This document shows, one piece after another, positions 43,183 through 52,673 of a stretch of 64,000 nucleotides of DNA. The position numbers and the translations under genes are program-made. The first letter of the stretch is position 1; each line of letters starts with the position of its first letter. This stretch comes from Iodobacter arcticus (GTDB taxonomy: Bacteria; Pseudomonadota; Gammaproteobacteria; Burkholderiales; Chitinibacteraceae). The stretch is taken from assembly GCF_042664895.1 (NCBI RefSeq), contig NZ_JBHTBQ010000033.1:372001-436000 (forward strand), written 5' to 3'. The notes beneath the pieces were generated by a model. The model did no database searches. It was not told the DNA's origin and saw only the letters and a list, made by a program, of their open reading frames with translations.

Positions 43183-44367
43183 TTATTCCTTGTTTTTAGG
43201 GACTTCATGCGACCAGATCAAGGCCTGCTTGGTGATGATGGGGCCGAAGACTTCTAAAATCAGTGCCGCAGAGGCGAGTGGAATCAACTGATCGGCCAGA
43301 TGAATGCCAAGGTGTCGGGTTTGCTCCAGCATCAGAATCACAAAGGCCGACATGGGCGTCATGGCGACGCCTAGCAGCATGCCTTTGCGCCAAGTAATCC
43401 CGCTAATACGCGCAAAGATGCTGATGCCGCACACCTTAGTCAGCATACGAGTGGCAATGATGGCCAAGCCTAAGCCCATGCCCGAGATGACATGTTGCCA
43501 TTGCAAGGTAGAGGCAATAAAGACAAATAGCAGTACAGAAAGCAAATCACCTAATGCCCCAAAACCGCGTTGCAAAGGGTGAAATTCTAGGCGGCGATGG
43601 CGCACCATCAAGCCAAAGGTCAGGGTGGCCAGTACGGCAGAAAGCTTCAGGCTTTCGCTGAGCGCGACCAGCAGTACAAGGGCAATCACAAAAGCCAGGG
43701 TGTTGTCTTGATTTCGGCATTTAATGCCCCGCAGCAGGATGGGCATAATCAGCCCTAAGCATCCCCCTAACAAAGCTGATGCAGCTAAAACCAGCAAGCT
43801 GCTGGATGCGGCGTGCCAGAGGCTACCTGTGGTTTCAAACACCAGCAGCCCAACAACAATCTTAAAAACAAATACCGCTAGCACACAATTAAGGGCAGAA
43901 AGGTGCAATAAGCGCTCGCTGACTTGCCCGGCGCTACGCTGCTCGTTAATCACCCGCACAATGGCCGCAGGAGAAGTCGCCATAGAGAGCGATGCCAGCA
44001 GTAGGGCGTTGGTTGATGCCACGCCAAAGCCACGAGATATCGCATAAACCGCAGCAAAAGTGAGGGTGGCCTCGGTCAGGCAAGTGACGCCTATCCATGG
44101 GTTGTGGCTAAGCCAGCGCAAATTAATCCGATACCCTGCTTCAAATAAAATCAAACCAAACGCTACATTGCTCAGCAAGAGCACGCTGGTGGATTGCCCG
44201 ATGGGTAGCAGGCCCGCTTGTGATGAGGCGAGTAAGAACCCCACAATGGCGTAGCTGCTGATGCGGGGTATTTTTGCCCAGCGATAGCCATATTCGCCTG
44301 CAAACCAAGCAATGAGTAAGCTGATCGGCCATGCGAGCTCAGATGAAATTACCGTTAGATCAAACAT
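43183..44367 (-). CDS. CPA2-type cation/proton antiporter
   Basis: A 394-residue integral membrane protein with about 12 hydrophobic segments, matching the Na+/H+ exchanger fold (KefB/GerN/NapA-like). Features include GYRWAKIPRISSYAIVGFLL, VAFGLILFEAGYRINLRWL, and a long run of spans with a conserved TFGLMVRHRRLEFHPL loop. No C-terminal RCK domain is attached. It should exchange Na+ or K+ for protons. It is followed closely by the GCS2-family ligase gene. Confidence 0.85.
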   Translation of the reverse strand: MFDLTVISSELAWPISLLIAWFAGEYGYRWAKIPRISSYAIVGFLLASSQAGLLPIGQSTSVLLLSNVAFGLILFEAGYRINLRWLSHNPWIGVTCLTEATLTFAAVYAISRGFGVASTNALLLASLSMATSPAAIVRVINEQRSAGQVSERLLHLSALNCVLAVFVFKIVVGLLVFETTGSLWHAASSSLLVLAASALLGGCLGLIMPILLRGIKCRNQDNTLAFVIALVLLVALSESLKLSAVLATLTFGLMVRHRRLEFHPLQRGFGALGDLLSVLLFVFIASTLQWQHVISGMGLGLAIIATRMLTKVCGISIFARISGITWRKGMLLGVAMTPMSAFVILMLEQTRHLGIHLADQLIPLASAALILEVFGPIITKQALIWSHEVPKNKE

Positions 44368-44808
44368 AGATAGGTCCTGTTTTTGCCGAAAGACGACGTA
44401 AAGAAAAGATCTTTACGATCAGGCGGCATTCGATGTTTAGTAACCGTAAAGTGAAGATGTGAGCTGATCGGGAAAATTTTTCAGCGTGCGTTGAAGACCG
44501 CTCAAGTGGGCCACGGGAGAAATGGCTGGCTAGTCGTGGAAGGTTGGTGCGTTAAATTGTATTGTTGTCAGTTAATTCTTTGTTTGTTGTCAGACTGGGC
44601 TTCTAATCTACATCAATCAATCCGGGGTGGATAGATGCTGCTCCCCTTTTGGGGCCTGTTTTATAAGGGTAAAAAGTCATGTTTTTTAATTTGAAAATAG
44701 GCTTGCTGCTTGTTTGTGAAATGGGGCTGATCGCGTGCAGGAGTATTTTGAGCTGTGCAATATGGCTGAGGGGGCTATATCGCATCAAAGATTGGGGGTG
44801 TTGGCGCT

Positions 44809-44858
44809 TGATTCACGGCGGTGTTGGCTGCAATTGTGAATCAAACGATAACAGACCC
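44809..44858. mobile_element. MITE-like element, internally deleted copy 2
   Basis: Sequence ttgattcacggcggtgttgg leads directly to caattgtgaatcaaacgata and acagaccct. The pieces match the two ends of copy 1 (ttcacggctgggttggttg and caattgtgaatgaaac, with end agggtctgtt), so the middle is missing. The right end forms the stop codon of the acetyltransferase gene. The other bases of 44368-44857 hold no gene that I can see. Confidence 0.55.
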
Positions 44859-45673
44859 TAGGGGTTGACTTGGCTAATGGCCTTTTTTTCAGGAAAGAGT
44901 GCCGCAATACGGGCGTTTTCCGGAAGTGAAATTTGAAAATACTGCTGCAAAAGTTGGCGGTATTCTGCGTTGTTATTGATATGGTGAATTGTGCGGCGGC
45001 CATTTTTTGTTTGAATCACACAGCCATTTGAGATGGTATTGCGTCCCTCCAGCGTTGCGATTGAGCAAACCGATTTCTGTGTGAAATGAGAAGCAGGAGA
45101 TGTTTGCTGGTAAACGCACATTTCTGCAAAATCACTAATTTCATAAGCATTTAGAGTGAATTGATATTGTGGCTTATATTCTTGATTGCTCTTTTTTTGC
45201 ATCACAGTATAAAAATCATCGCTTTGCATAATTTGGTAGCTGGTATTTTCATTTTTTAGGCTATGGAAGGCTAAGGGTGTTTGAAATGAATCACCAAAGC
45301 CGACATCAGCAATAAATTGTTGATCATTTAGGGTAACAAGCAGCAATAAATGATCGAACTCTGGCCCATAGCTTTTGCCATTGAATACTTGAGCAGAGAT
45401 AAGTTGAGTGCTAAAGCCAATGGATGAAAGTAGCGCAAAGAATAAATAATTTAGTTCATAACAAAACCCACCCCGTCTTTTTAAGATGACCTTAGTAAAT
45501 AGGGCAGGAAGGCTTAAATCAATGGGGATATTTAAGTGAATATCTAAATTTTCAAAAGGAATATGCCGCATATGGGCTTGATGCAGGGTGGTGAGCGTAG
45601 CTAGATCTACGGCAATGCTGCCGGAATAATTGATTCGTCCCAGATATTGCTCGATTTCTTTATCGCTTAGCAT
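44858..45673 (-). CDS. nat: arylamine N-acetyltransferase
   Basis: A 271-residue enzyme that moves acetyl from acetyl-CoA to arylamines or hydrazines. The catalytic triad is visible: Cys in RRGGFCYELNYLFFALL (about residue 71), His in GPEFDHLLLLV, and Asp in FIADVGFGDSF. The N-terminus (YLGRINYSGS, AHMRHIPFENLDIHL) is typical. The stop codon TAG lies on the junction with the MITE-like element (44858), so the native end may have been lost; the length is near normal for the family, so any loss is small. Confidence 0.92.
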   Translation of the reverse strand: MLSDKEIEQYLGRINYSGSIAVDLATLTTLHQAHMRHIPFENLDIHLNIPIDLSLPALFTKVILKRRGGFCYELNYLFFALLSSIGFSTQLISAQVFNGKSYGPEFDHLLLLVTLNDQQFIADVGFGDSFQTPLAFHSLKNENTSYQIMQSDDFYTVMQKKSNQEYKPQYQFTLNAYEISDFAEMCVYQQTSPASHFTQKSVCSIATLEGRNTISNGCVIQTKNGRRTIHHINNNAEYRQLLQQYFQISLPENARIAALFPEKKAISQVNP

Positions 45674-46036
45674 CTGCTTATCCTTAGATTGATTCTCTAT
45701 TAAAAAATGCAGCTATGCCTTTTGCTGAATGACGTCTATGTCGATGGGTTTCTTGAGGGCCGCGTTTGGCTTTTGAATGTGTAGGGTGAGCAATGCTAAA
45801 AAGTACGCGGGTAAGCCCTTTTCCTAGGATATTTATAATGTGCTTGTACAAGAGGCAATATCAGTAAATACAGTGTAAGTGTACGCCCGCCGGATGACAT
45901 TCTGCTTAAAACTTAACTTAATAAGGGGGTGAAATAGGGGGTTTTTTGCACTGCAGCAACATAAGTGTTTTCCGCTGCCGTAAGACGGGCTAAAAAGTCT
46001 GATAATGTCACTACCCACCTTCAGCCGGAGATTTCA
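45674..46036. other. intergenic region, nothing recognised
   Basis: About 360 bases between divergent nat and aminotransferase genes. It must hold both promoters. No hairpin, repeat or gene stood out. Confidence 0.45.
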
Positions 46037-47176
46037 ATGCTTACGCCACCGATGATTATGCCTTTCTTCCCACCTCATCGTATTTTGATGGGGCCAGGGC
46101 CATCCGATATTTATCCTTCTGTGCTGGCAGCGCTGTCTAAGCCGACGGTGGGCCATTTAGACCCGCTGTTTGTGGGCATGATGGACGAGATTAAAACGCT
46201 GCTGCAATACGCGTTTCAGACCAATAACTCAGTCACCATGGCGGTTTCAGCGCCTGGCTCAGCAGGAATGGAAGCGTGTTTTGTGAATCTGGTTGAGCCG
46301 GGTGAAACCGTTATCGTTTGCCGCAACGGCGTATTTGGTGAGCGTATGCGCCAAAATGTCGAGCGCCTAGGCGCGATTGCCGTGCTGGTGGACAACGCTT
46401 GGGGCGAGCCGGTTAATCCAAATCAGGTCGAGGATGCACTTAAAGCGCATCCGGAAGCCAAGTTTCTTGCCTTTGTGCATGCAGAAACCTCTACAGGCGC
46501 TTTGTCTGATGCCAAAACCCTCTGTGCGCTGGCTAAAAAATACGACTGCCTAACGATCGTGGACGCGGTGACTTCCCTCGGCGGCGTTGAGCTGCGTGTG
46601 GACGATTGGGGTATTGATGCGGTGTATTCGGGTAGCCAGAAATGCTTATCCTGCGTACCGGGCCTCTCGCCATTGTCTTTCTCTGATGCGGCCGTGGCTA
46701 AATTAAAGGCGCGCAAAACGCCGGTGCAAAGCTGGTTTTTAGATCAAAGCTTGGTGATGGGCTATTGGGGCGATGCCTCAGGCGGCGCAAAGCGCAGCTA
46801 TCACCACACCGCGCCTGTGAATACGCTGTATGCCCTGCATGAGTCTTTGCGCTTGCTGGCGAATGAAGGCTTAGAAAAAGCATGGCAGCGCCACCGTGAT
46901 ATGCATCAGTTACTGCGCTATGGTCTGGAGTCTTTGGGCTTGGAGTTTGTCGTGGATGCCGCCTACCGCCTGCCTCAGCTCAATACCGTGCGCATTCCCG
47001 CAGGGGTTGACGATGCAGCGGTGCGTAAGGTGCTGCTGGAAGATTACAACCTTGAAATTGGTGCAGGCCTAGGCGTGCTGGCGGGTAAAGCATGGCGAGT
47101 CGGCCTGATGGGCTACGGCGCACGGCGCGAAAATATTGCCCTGTGTGTGCATGCTTTGACGACGGTGCTGCGCTAA
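46037..47176 (+). CDS. alanine/serine-glyoxylate aminotransferase family protein
   Basis: A 379-residue class V, PLP-dependent aminotransferase. Features: RILMGPGPSDIYPSVLAAL at the N-terminus, AVSAPGSAGMEACFVNL, AETSTGALSDAK, TIVDAVTSLGGVELRVDDW and the PLP lysine in YSGSQKCLSCVPGLSPLSFS. The ATG at 46037 has ggag 8 bases upstream; an earlier frame opening at 45965 lacks this. Relatives move amino groups to glyoxylate from alanine or serine, or act in purine catabolism (PucG); the substrate is not decided by sequence. The convergent alanine/glycine symporter next to it fits a role in small amino acid metabolism. Confidence 0.87.
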   Translation: MLTPPMIMPFFPPHRILMGPGPSDIYPSVLAALSKPTVGHLDPLFVGMMDEIKTLLQYAFQTNNSVTMAVSAPGSAGMEACFVNLVEPGETVIVCRNGVFGERMRQNVERLGAIAVLVDNAWGEPVNPNQVEDALKAHPEAKFLAFVHAETSTGALSDAKTLCALAKKYDCLTIVDAVTSLGGVELRVDDWGIDAVYSGSQKCLSCVPGLSPLSFSDAAVAKLKARKTPVQSWFLDQSLVMGYWGDASGGAKRSYHHTAPVNTLYALHESLRLLANEGLEKAWQRHRDMHQLLRYGLESLGLEFVVDAAYRLPQLNTVRIPAGVDDAAVRKVLLEDYNLEIGAGLGVLAGKAWRVGLMGYGARRENIALCVHALTTVLR

Positions 47177-47215
47177 GGATTGAATGATGTGGGTGGGTTT
47201 TACCCCGGCTATAAA

Positions 47216-47253
47216 AAACAATGCCGGCCCTATGCATAGGGTCGGCATTGTTT
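47216..47253. terminator. bidirectional terminator
   Basis: Seventeen-base arms aaacaatgccggcccta and tagggtcggcattgttt (one mismatch) with a tgca loop lie between two convergent genes. A/T tracts on both sides let it act either way. Confidence 0.88.
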
Positions 47254-47257
47254 ATGA

Positions 47258-48724
47258 CTAAGCTTTTGGTGCTTCTGGCACTGCTTCAGATTCTAAATGC
47301 TTAGCATGCCAATGTTTGGCTACATTCAGCCCCAAGGCCTTAGGGTTGAATACCGGATCTTGCTTAAGGCTGAGCTGTTGTTCGTAATCTTTTAGCGTTG
47401 CCAATGCTGGTTTTTGCAGAGCTAAAATGGCGATGATATTAAGCCAGGCCATCAGCCCAACGCCCATATCCCCCAATCCCCAAGCCAGCTCTGCTGTGCG
47501 AATACAGCCGTAGAACGACACGGCGAGAATGGCTAGTTTTAAAACAAAAAATAGTCCGGCAGAAGGAATTTTGCGGGCTAAAAAGGCGATATTGGTTTCG
47601 GCAATATAGTAATAAGCCAAAATTGTGGTGAAGGCGAAAAAGAAGAGGGCGATGCCAACAAATATCGAGCCAAAGCCGGGCAGGGCTTGCTCTACCGCTG
47701 CCTGAGTAAAATCACTCCCCGCAGTCATGCCTGCTAAACCTGTGAAAATAGCCTGTCCATCGGGGGCCACCACATTGTATTTGCCGGTAATTAAAATCAT
47801 AAAGGCGGTGGCAGAGCATACAAAGAGTGTGTCGATATACACCGAAAATGCTTGCACTAGGCCTTGTTGGGCTGGATGTTTGACTTCGGCCGCAGCGGCT
47901 GCATGCGGCCCTGTGCCTTGGCCTGCTTCATTTGAATAAATGCCGCGTTTTACACCCCATTGAATCGCTAAGCCCAGCATGGCACCCATACCCGCTTCAG
48001 TACCAAAGGCGGAACGAATAATCAGCATAAATACTTCGGGCAGCTGCTGGATATTGAGCAGAATCACCACAAAGGCAATCAAAATATAACCTAGCGCCAT
48101 AAAGGGCACTACCACTTGCGCCACATTGGCAATGCGTTTTACCCCGCCAAAAATAATCATCCCAAGTAACAGCACCACGATCGCACCCGTGACTTCTGGG
48201 CTAAAGCCAAACGCAGTTTTTAAGCCCGCAGCAATCCCATTGGCTTGCACGCCTGGCATCAGTACCCCACACGCAACCACGGTGACACAGGCAAACAATA
48301 TGGAATACCATTTCCAGCCCAAGCCTTTTTCAATGTAAAAAGCGGGGCCGCCTCTGTACTGGCCTTCGTGTTTTTCGTGATAAATTTGCCCAAGTACCGA
48401 TTCGACGTAAGCGGTGCTTGCACCTAAGAAAGCCACGACCCACATCCAGAAAATAGCGCCCGGCCCGCCAAAAGAAATGGCAGTGGCAACCCCGGCAATA
48501 TTACCTGTGCCCACACGTCCAGAAAGCGATAAAGACAGTGCTTGAAACGATGAAACACCCGCAGCAGACGCCTTGCCATTGAACATCAGGCGAATCATTT
48601 CACGGATATGGCGAATTTGCATAAAGCGGGTGCGGATCGAAAAATACAGTCCTACACCTAGGCATAAGTAAATAAGGGCAGGGCTCCAGACCCAGCTATT
48701 AATCGCATTAACCCATTCTTGCAT
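47258..48724 (-). CDS. alanine/glycine:cation symporter (AgcS family)
   Basis: A 488-residue sodium-coupled amino acid carrier with about 11 membrane spans. Family text includes FRTRFMQ-like SIRTRFMQIRHIREMIRLM, SGRVGTGNIAGVATAI, GPGAIFWMWVVAFLGAST, and SNEAGQGTGPHAAAAAEVKHPAQQGL. I chose ATG 48724 (MQEWVNAINSWVW) because aggag lies 6 bases upstream; the frame runs 20 codons further. It imports alanine or glycine across the inner membrane. Confidence 0.94.
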   Translation of the reverse strand: MQEWVNAINSWVWSPALIYLCLGVGLYFSIRTRFMQIRHIREMIRLMFNGKASAAGVSSFQALSLSLSGRVGTGNIAGVATAISFGGPGAIFWMWVVAFLGASTAYVESVLGQIYHEKHEGQYRGGPAFYIEKGLGWKWYSILFACVTVVACGVLMPGVQANGIAAGLKTAFGFSPEVTGAIVVLLLGMIIFGGVKRIANVAQVVVPFMALGYILIAFVVILLNIQQLPEVFMLIIRSAFGTEAGMGAMLGLAIQWGVKRGIYSNEAGQGTGPHAAAAAEVKHPAQQGLVQAFSVYIDTLFVCSATAFMILITGKYNVVAPDGQAIFTGLAGMTAGSDFTQAAVEQALPGFGSIFVGIALFFFAFTTILAYYYIAETNIAFLARKIPSAGLFFVLKLAILAVSFYGCIRTAELAWGLGDMGVGLMAWLNIIAILALQKPALATLKDYEQQLSLKQDPVFNPKALGLNVAKHWHAKHLESEAVPEAPKA

Positions 48725-49160
48725 GTGTTCTCCTGACGCACTTGGAATGCGAAATATGTCAAAGGGAGAAACATTGTTAAGCACAATGTGACATTTTGAT
48801 TACTGGGGCCTTCCCCTAGGTAGTCAGGCATGCGGAAGGGTTATGTCAATGGCATGCAAAGAATACAGCTGGCATGAAAGGTACTAATTTTTACTAGCTG
48901 GGTGTTTTTTTGTCATAAATTTACGCTTAAATAGTAATAGTTCTTATTTTTATTTGAAAATTAGCATGGTAGTCTTACAAAACTGGGTGGGAGTTGATTC
49001 GGCCCGAAGCAGGGAAGGGTAGGGTGATATGGGTATGTTTATTTTCTTCATCTGGCTTTTGTTTGCATGAAATACCTAAAAGTAACAAATATCACTCATC
49101 CTCTCAAACAAAAATATTATTAGATCGATTTAATATTTTAAAGCATGGGAGTATTGTCTT
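48725..49160. other. intergenic region, nothing recognised
   Basis: About 435 AT-rich bases between the symporter and the oxygenase genes, both reading outward. A 60-codon frame at 48994-49176 has no family features. No riboswitch or repeat could be named. Confidence 0.45.
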
Positions 49161-49958
49161 ATGGGTCAAAGGATAGTTAGAGTCATTAAAAAATTATCAT
49201 CTGATTTAATCAGTGATCTTATTCATGATGAGATTGCTGCCGTGGTAATAGAATCCTATTATCCCGCGCATTTATGCGATTTATTAAGTAATAATATATT
49301 ACGCAGCCAAGATATCGATCCCTATACCCACGAAGTGGTTGAGGATGACGCGCTACTGCAAAAGTATTTTGGTGTGGATCGTATTGGTATTCCTTTTAAT
49401 AGTACTTACAATGTGGCTAATCCTGAAAAAATAAATGAATACTACCGCGAAGCCAGCGTACAAATTGAGCGCTTGCGTGCGTATTGCGAACACTTTTTAT
49501 CACCCATTGATAAATTGCGTCTGGAATTAGATGAATTATTTATTCCCGGCGCTACGGTTGCCCATTTTCAGAATAAGAAAATGCTGGCGGGTATTGTGAG
49601 AATTAGCAAGGCGGAGCAATCTTATTTAAGCGCTTTAGAGCCACACTTTGATGCATTGCCACCTAAATATGCCGAATTAGATGCCCAGCTTGCCGCCAAT
49701 ATTTATTTAAAAGTGCCGGATGTGGGCGGGGAACTAGAAATATGGGATATCCCTGCTCTTACGCCTTTTACTCAGGCCCCGGAGCAATGGCGGGCAGTAT
49801 TACCTGCTCCTATCAAAATAAAACCCAAACAAGGGGATCTGGTGATTTTTAACTGCCGTAAACCGCATGCAATTTGCGCGTTTTTGGGGGAAGACAGAAT
49901 TACCACGCAAATGTTTATGGGCTATCAGCTGGAAAAACCACTCTTGCTTTGGAATTAG
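49161..49958 (+). CDS. 2-oxoglutarate/Fe(II)-dependent oxygenase
   Basis: A 265-residue protein with the jelly-roll oxygenase pattern. The iron facial triad is likely His162 and Asp164 (EPHFDALPP) with His236 (CRKPHAICAF), and Arg246 in EDRITTQMF would bind 2-oxoglutarate. Between them NIYLKVPDVGGELEIWD and KQGDLVIFNC are typical strands. Such enzymes hydroxylate amino acids, peptides or other small molecules; the substrate is not evident. A gggag element 10 bases upstream supports the start. It is followed 7 bases later by an amino acid decarboxylase, so both probably act in one pathway. Confidence 0.82.
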   Translation: MGQRIVRVIKKLSSDLISDLIHDEIAAVVIESYYPAHLCDLLSNNILRSQDIDPYTHEVVEDDALLQKYFGVDRIGIPFNSTYNVANPEKINEYYREASVQIERLRAYCEHFLSPIDKLRLELDELFIPGATVAHFQNKKMLAGIVRISKAEQSYLSALEPHFDALPPKYAELDAQLAANIYLKVPDVGGELEIWDIPALTPFTQAPEQWRAVLPAPIKIKPKQGDLVIFNCRKPHAICAFLGEDRITTQMFMGYQLEKPLLLWN

Positions 49959-49965
49959 GGGCGAT

Positions 49966-51363
49966 ATGATGCAGCAAGACTTTGAACGGGCCTTGGCCGA
50001 GGTCAGCGAATGGATGAATGATTATCAGCAGAATGTCGCTGATTATCCAGTAATTGCCGCATTAAAAGGCGGTGATATTTTGCAGCAAATACCTGATTTT
50101 GCGCCCAAAGATGCAGAGCATTTCTCTGAAATTTTTGCCGATTTCAAAAAGATTATTGTGCCGGGTATTAGCCATTGGCAGCATCCGCAGTTTCTTGGGT
50201 ATTTCCCTTCCAATACCAGCCCGCCTTCGGTACTAGCCGAAATGCTAGTGGCCAGCCTTGGCGTGCAATGCATGAGCTGGCTAACATCACCTGCCGCTAC
50301 AGAGTTAGAAATCAGAATGATGGAGTGGCTGCGCGATTTATGGGGCTTGCCTGAGGCGTTTTCAGGAGTGATTCAGGATTCTGCATCCAGCTCTACCCTG
50401 ATTGCGCTTTTGGTGGCCAGAGAGAAAGCGACGCAGTTTGAAATTAATCAAACGGGCGTGGCTGGGCATAAATTAAGCGCCTATTGCTCATCCGAGGCGC
50501 ATACCTCAATTGAAAAAGCAATCAAGATTGCAGGTATAGGGCAGCAAAACCTAAGAAAAATCCCTGTCGATGAGCATCAGTCGATACGGATTGATCTCTT
50601 GCAAAAAGCCATTGCAGAGGATATCGAGCAAGGCTTTACGCCATTCTTTATGGTGGGTGCATTGGGTACGACAGGCAGCACTGCCGTTGATGACTTGGCA
50701 GCGATGGCCAAAATCGCCAAAGCGCGGCAGATTTGGTTTCATATCGACGCCGCCTACGCCGGATCGGCGCTGATGTTGCCTGAGGTGCGGCAATTGGCGG
50801 CAGGGTATACCGAGGCCGATAGCATGGTGGTGAATCCGCATAAATGGCTGCTATGCAATTTTGATTGCTCGGCGTTTTTTATTCGCGATAAAGAAAGTCT
50901 GCTCAAAACATTTACGCTGGGCCTGATTCCTGAATATTTAAAATCCCCTAATAGTACCGATCAAACTAATTTTATGAATTGGGGCGTGGGACTTGGGCGG
51001 CGATTCAGGGCATTGAAGCTTTGGTTTGTGATGCGTTGGTATGGCACAAATGGTTTAAGGGATTTGATTACTCATCATCTTGATTTAAGCGCCGAGCTAG
51101 AGCGCTGGGTAAGGGAAGACCCACGTTTTGAAGTTGTTGCCCAGCGGCACTTTAATCTGCTCTGCTTTCGTTTAAAAGCCAGTGACGAGATCAATCTGGA
51201 GCTGCTGCGCCGTATCAATGCCAGCGGCAAAGTGTTTATGACGCATACCAAAATCAACCACCAATTGGCCCTCAGGATGGTGATTGGCCAAACGGAGGTG
51301 AACCAGCAGCATGTATTAGAGGCTTGGCAGTTGGTTCAAAGCCTAGCAAAATATTTAGTGTAA
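49966..51363 (+). CDS. PLP-dependent aromatic-type amino acid decarboxylase
   Basis: A 465-residue group II decarboxylase. Motifs: HWQHPQFLGYFPSNTSPPSVLAEM, SWLTSPAATELEIRMMEWL, VIQDSASSSTLIALLVAREKA, YCSSEAHTSIEKAIKIAG, WFHIDAAYAGSALMLPE and the PLP lysine in NPHKWLLCNFDCSAFF. These match DOPA/tryptophan/tyrosine decarboxylases, which release CO2 to give an amine. The exact amino acid cannot be told from the sequence. The ATG at 49966 has gggg just upstream and follows the oxygenase gene by 7 bases; a terminator closes the pair. Confidence 0.92.
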   Translation: MMQQDFERALAEVSEWMNDYQQNVADYPVIAALKGGDILQQIPDFAPKDAEHFSEIFADFKKIIVPGISHWQHPQFLGYFPSNTSPPSVLAEMLVASLGVQCMSWLTSPAATELEIRMMEWLRDLWGLPEAFSGVIQDSASSSTLIALLVAREKATQFEINQTGVAGHKLSAYCSSEAHTSIEKAIKIAGIGQQNLRKIPVDEHQSIRIDLLQKAIAEDIEQGFTPFFMVGALGTTGSTAVDDLAAMAKIAKARQIWFHIDAAYAGSALMLPEVRQLAAGYTEADSMVVNPHKWLLCNFDCSAFFIRDKESLLKTFTLGLIPEYLKSPNSTDQTNFMNWGVGLGRRFRALKLWFVMRWYGTNGLRDLITHHLDLSAELERWVREDPRFEVVAQRHFNLLCFRLKASDEINLELLRRINASGKVFMTHTKINHQLALRMVIGQTEVNQQHVLEAWQLVQSLAKYLV

Positions 51364-51372
51364 ATAGGAAAG

Positions 51373-51399
51373 AGGCTTTGCCTAGAACAAAGCCTTTTT
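51373..51399 (+). terminator. terminator behind the decarboxylase
   Basis: Stem aggctttg/caaagcct with a 7-base loop and a following T run. It may also serve the convergent solute-binding protein gene. Confidence 0.8.
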
Positions 51400-52147
51400 A
51401 TTGTTTTTTTGCTTCTTGCATAATGCGGTGATATTCGCCATTTTGTTTGATTTTTTTAAGACCTTTATTGAAAATATCGGCAATTTTTGCACCATTCGGT
51501 GTTTTTTTAGAAATCAATAAGTAAACGGGCTCTTCTGCGAAATTTTTTGGAAAGAAAGTAATTTTTTCTGCCTCTTTGGGGGGAAGCGTTGTAGAGATAA
51601 TATATTTACCTAGGGTTTTATCTGCGGTAAATAAATCAATACGCTTTGCGATTAATTTTCTGATGTTGATCTCATCGCTTGGCGCTTCATCACATATAAA
51701 TTGTTGTTTTTTTCTTGCCGTATCAAAGGCAAGACCATAGCTATAGCCCAAGCTCACACCCACTTTATATTTATTTAAGTGACTAAAATCCAGTTGTGTA
51801 ATTTTATTTTCTTTTAAGTGGAAAAAGCCATACTGCACAACGTCAATCGGGTCGCTTAAAATAAATAGCTGCTCGCGCTCCGGTGTTTTAACCCAATAAG
51901 GTGTGAGGTCTGCTTCACCTTTTTTTACCATATTGTATGATCTTTTCCATGGGTAATAAGCAATAGAAACCATCACGTTTTCTTGTTTAAAAGCCGCTCT
52001 GATTATTTTGCTAATAAACCCTTCGTTTTGTAGGGATTTTGATAGATAGGGTTGGAACTCACCACTGGCAATCCGAACACGCAGCTCAGCCGATTGCGCG
52101 CTGATGCTAGAGAGTATAAGTAGCAAAAAGGCGATAAAATTATGCAC
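51398..52147 (-). CDS. periplasmic solute-binding protein, family 3-like
   Basis: A 249-residue exported protein. Signal peptide MHNFIAFLLLILSSISAQSA precedes the two-lobed domain seen in polar amino acid binding proteins: RVRIASGEFQPYL, YYPWKRSYNMVKKGEADLTPYWVKTPERE, GVSLGYSYGLAFD and IDLFTADKTLGKYII. No ABC transporter permease or ATPase is adjacent, so this is an orphan. Such orphans may act in sensing or with a distant transporter. It is more AT-rich than its neighbours. Confidence 0.82.
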   Translation of the reverse strand: MHNFIAFLLLILSSISAQSAELRVRIASGEFQPYLSKSLQNEGFISKIIRAAFKQENVMVSIAYYPWKRSYNMVKKGEADLTPYWVKTPEREQLFILSDPIDVVQYGFFHLKENKITQLDFSHLNKYKVGVSLGYSYGLAFDTARKKQQFICDEAPSDEINIRKLIAKRIDLFTADKTLGKYIISTTLPPKEAEKITFFPKNFAEEPVYLLISKKTPNGAKIADIFNKGLKKIKQNGEYHRIMQEAKKQ

Positions 52148-52227
52148 AGCTAGCCCCTTCTTTTTAAAACAATATAGCAGTAATTTTTACCTGATTATGC
52201 CTCTTGTTCAAACTCATTATAAATATC

Positions 52228-52295
52228 GTAGGGCGGGTGAAACCCGCCGAGCTTTGCAATGAAATATGAAAAACGGCGGGTTTCACCCGCCCTAC
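52228..52295. repeat. GTAGGGCGGGTGAAACCCGCC palindromic repeat pair
   Basis: A perfect 21-base sequence, starting gtagggcgggtgaaacccgc, at 52228-52248 has its exact reverse complement at 52275-52295. Each copy is itself nearly palindromic (ggcgggtgaaacccgcc). A third copy lies at 59555-59575. The rest of 52148-52623 has no gene. Confidence 0.85.
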
Positions 52296-52623
52296 AAATT
52301 CAAAAATCGAGCACCACTCTCAAGAAATCGATTTACACAGAGATGATTGAGCAAGAGGCATAGTCAGGAATTTTTAACTATAAAAAGGTTGTTTAAGCGC
52401 CAAACAGAATGGAATTGGCCGAGAAAATCATAGCAAAGGCGTAAAATAAGGTACTTATCCACCTTTAACTTTTAATACTAAAAATACTCACTAAAAAGTA
52501 AAGCGTAAAAGAGGGGGGTAAATAATTTTTATTAAATGTAATTAGATGGATTAGGGAGAAGTAAAAAAACCTAATATTTGATTCCTACTGCGTTGCATGC
52601 GGGACTAGTGATGGTAAGTATAA

Positions 52624-52656
52624 ATAAAAGATGATTTTCATCATCTTTTATTTTAA
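52624..52656 (-). terminator. terminator behind glycerol dehydrogenase
   Basis: Thirteen-base arms aaataaaagatga and tcatcttttattt with a 6-base loop. On the minus strand the stem ends in an A/T-rich tail. It lies 18 bases from the gldA stop. Confidence 0.7.
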
Positions 52657-52673
52657 GCATTTAATAATTGAGC

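Noticed and set aside
48994..49176. 60-codon frame ahead of the 2-oxoglutarate oxygenase
   Set aside because: No ribosome binding site or family features, and it overlaps the start of the real gene.
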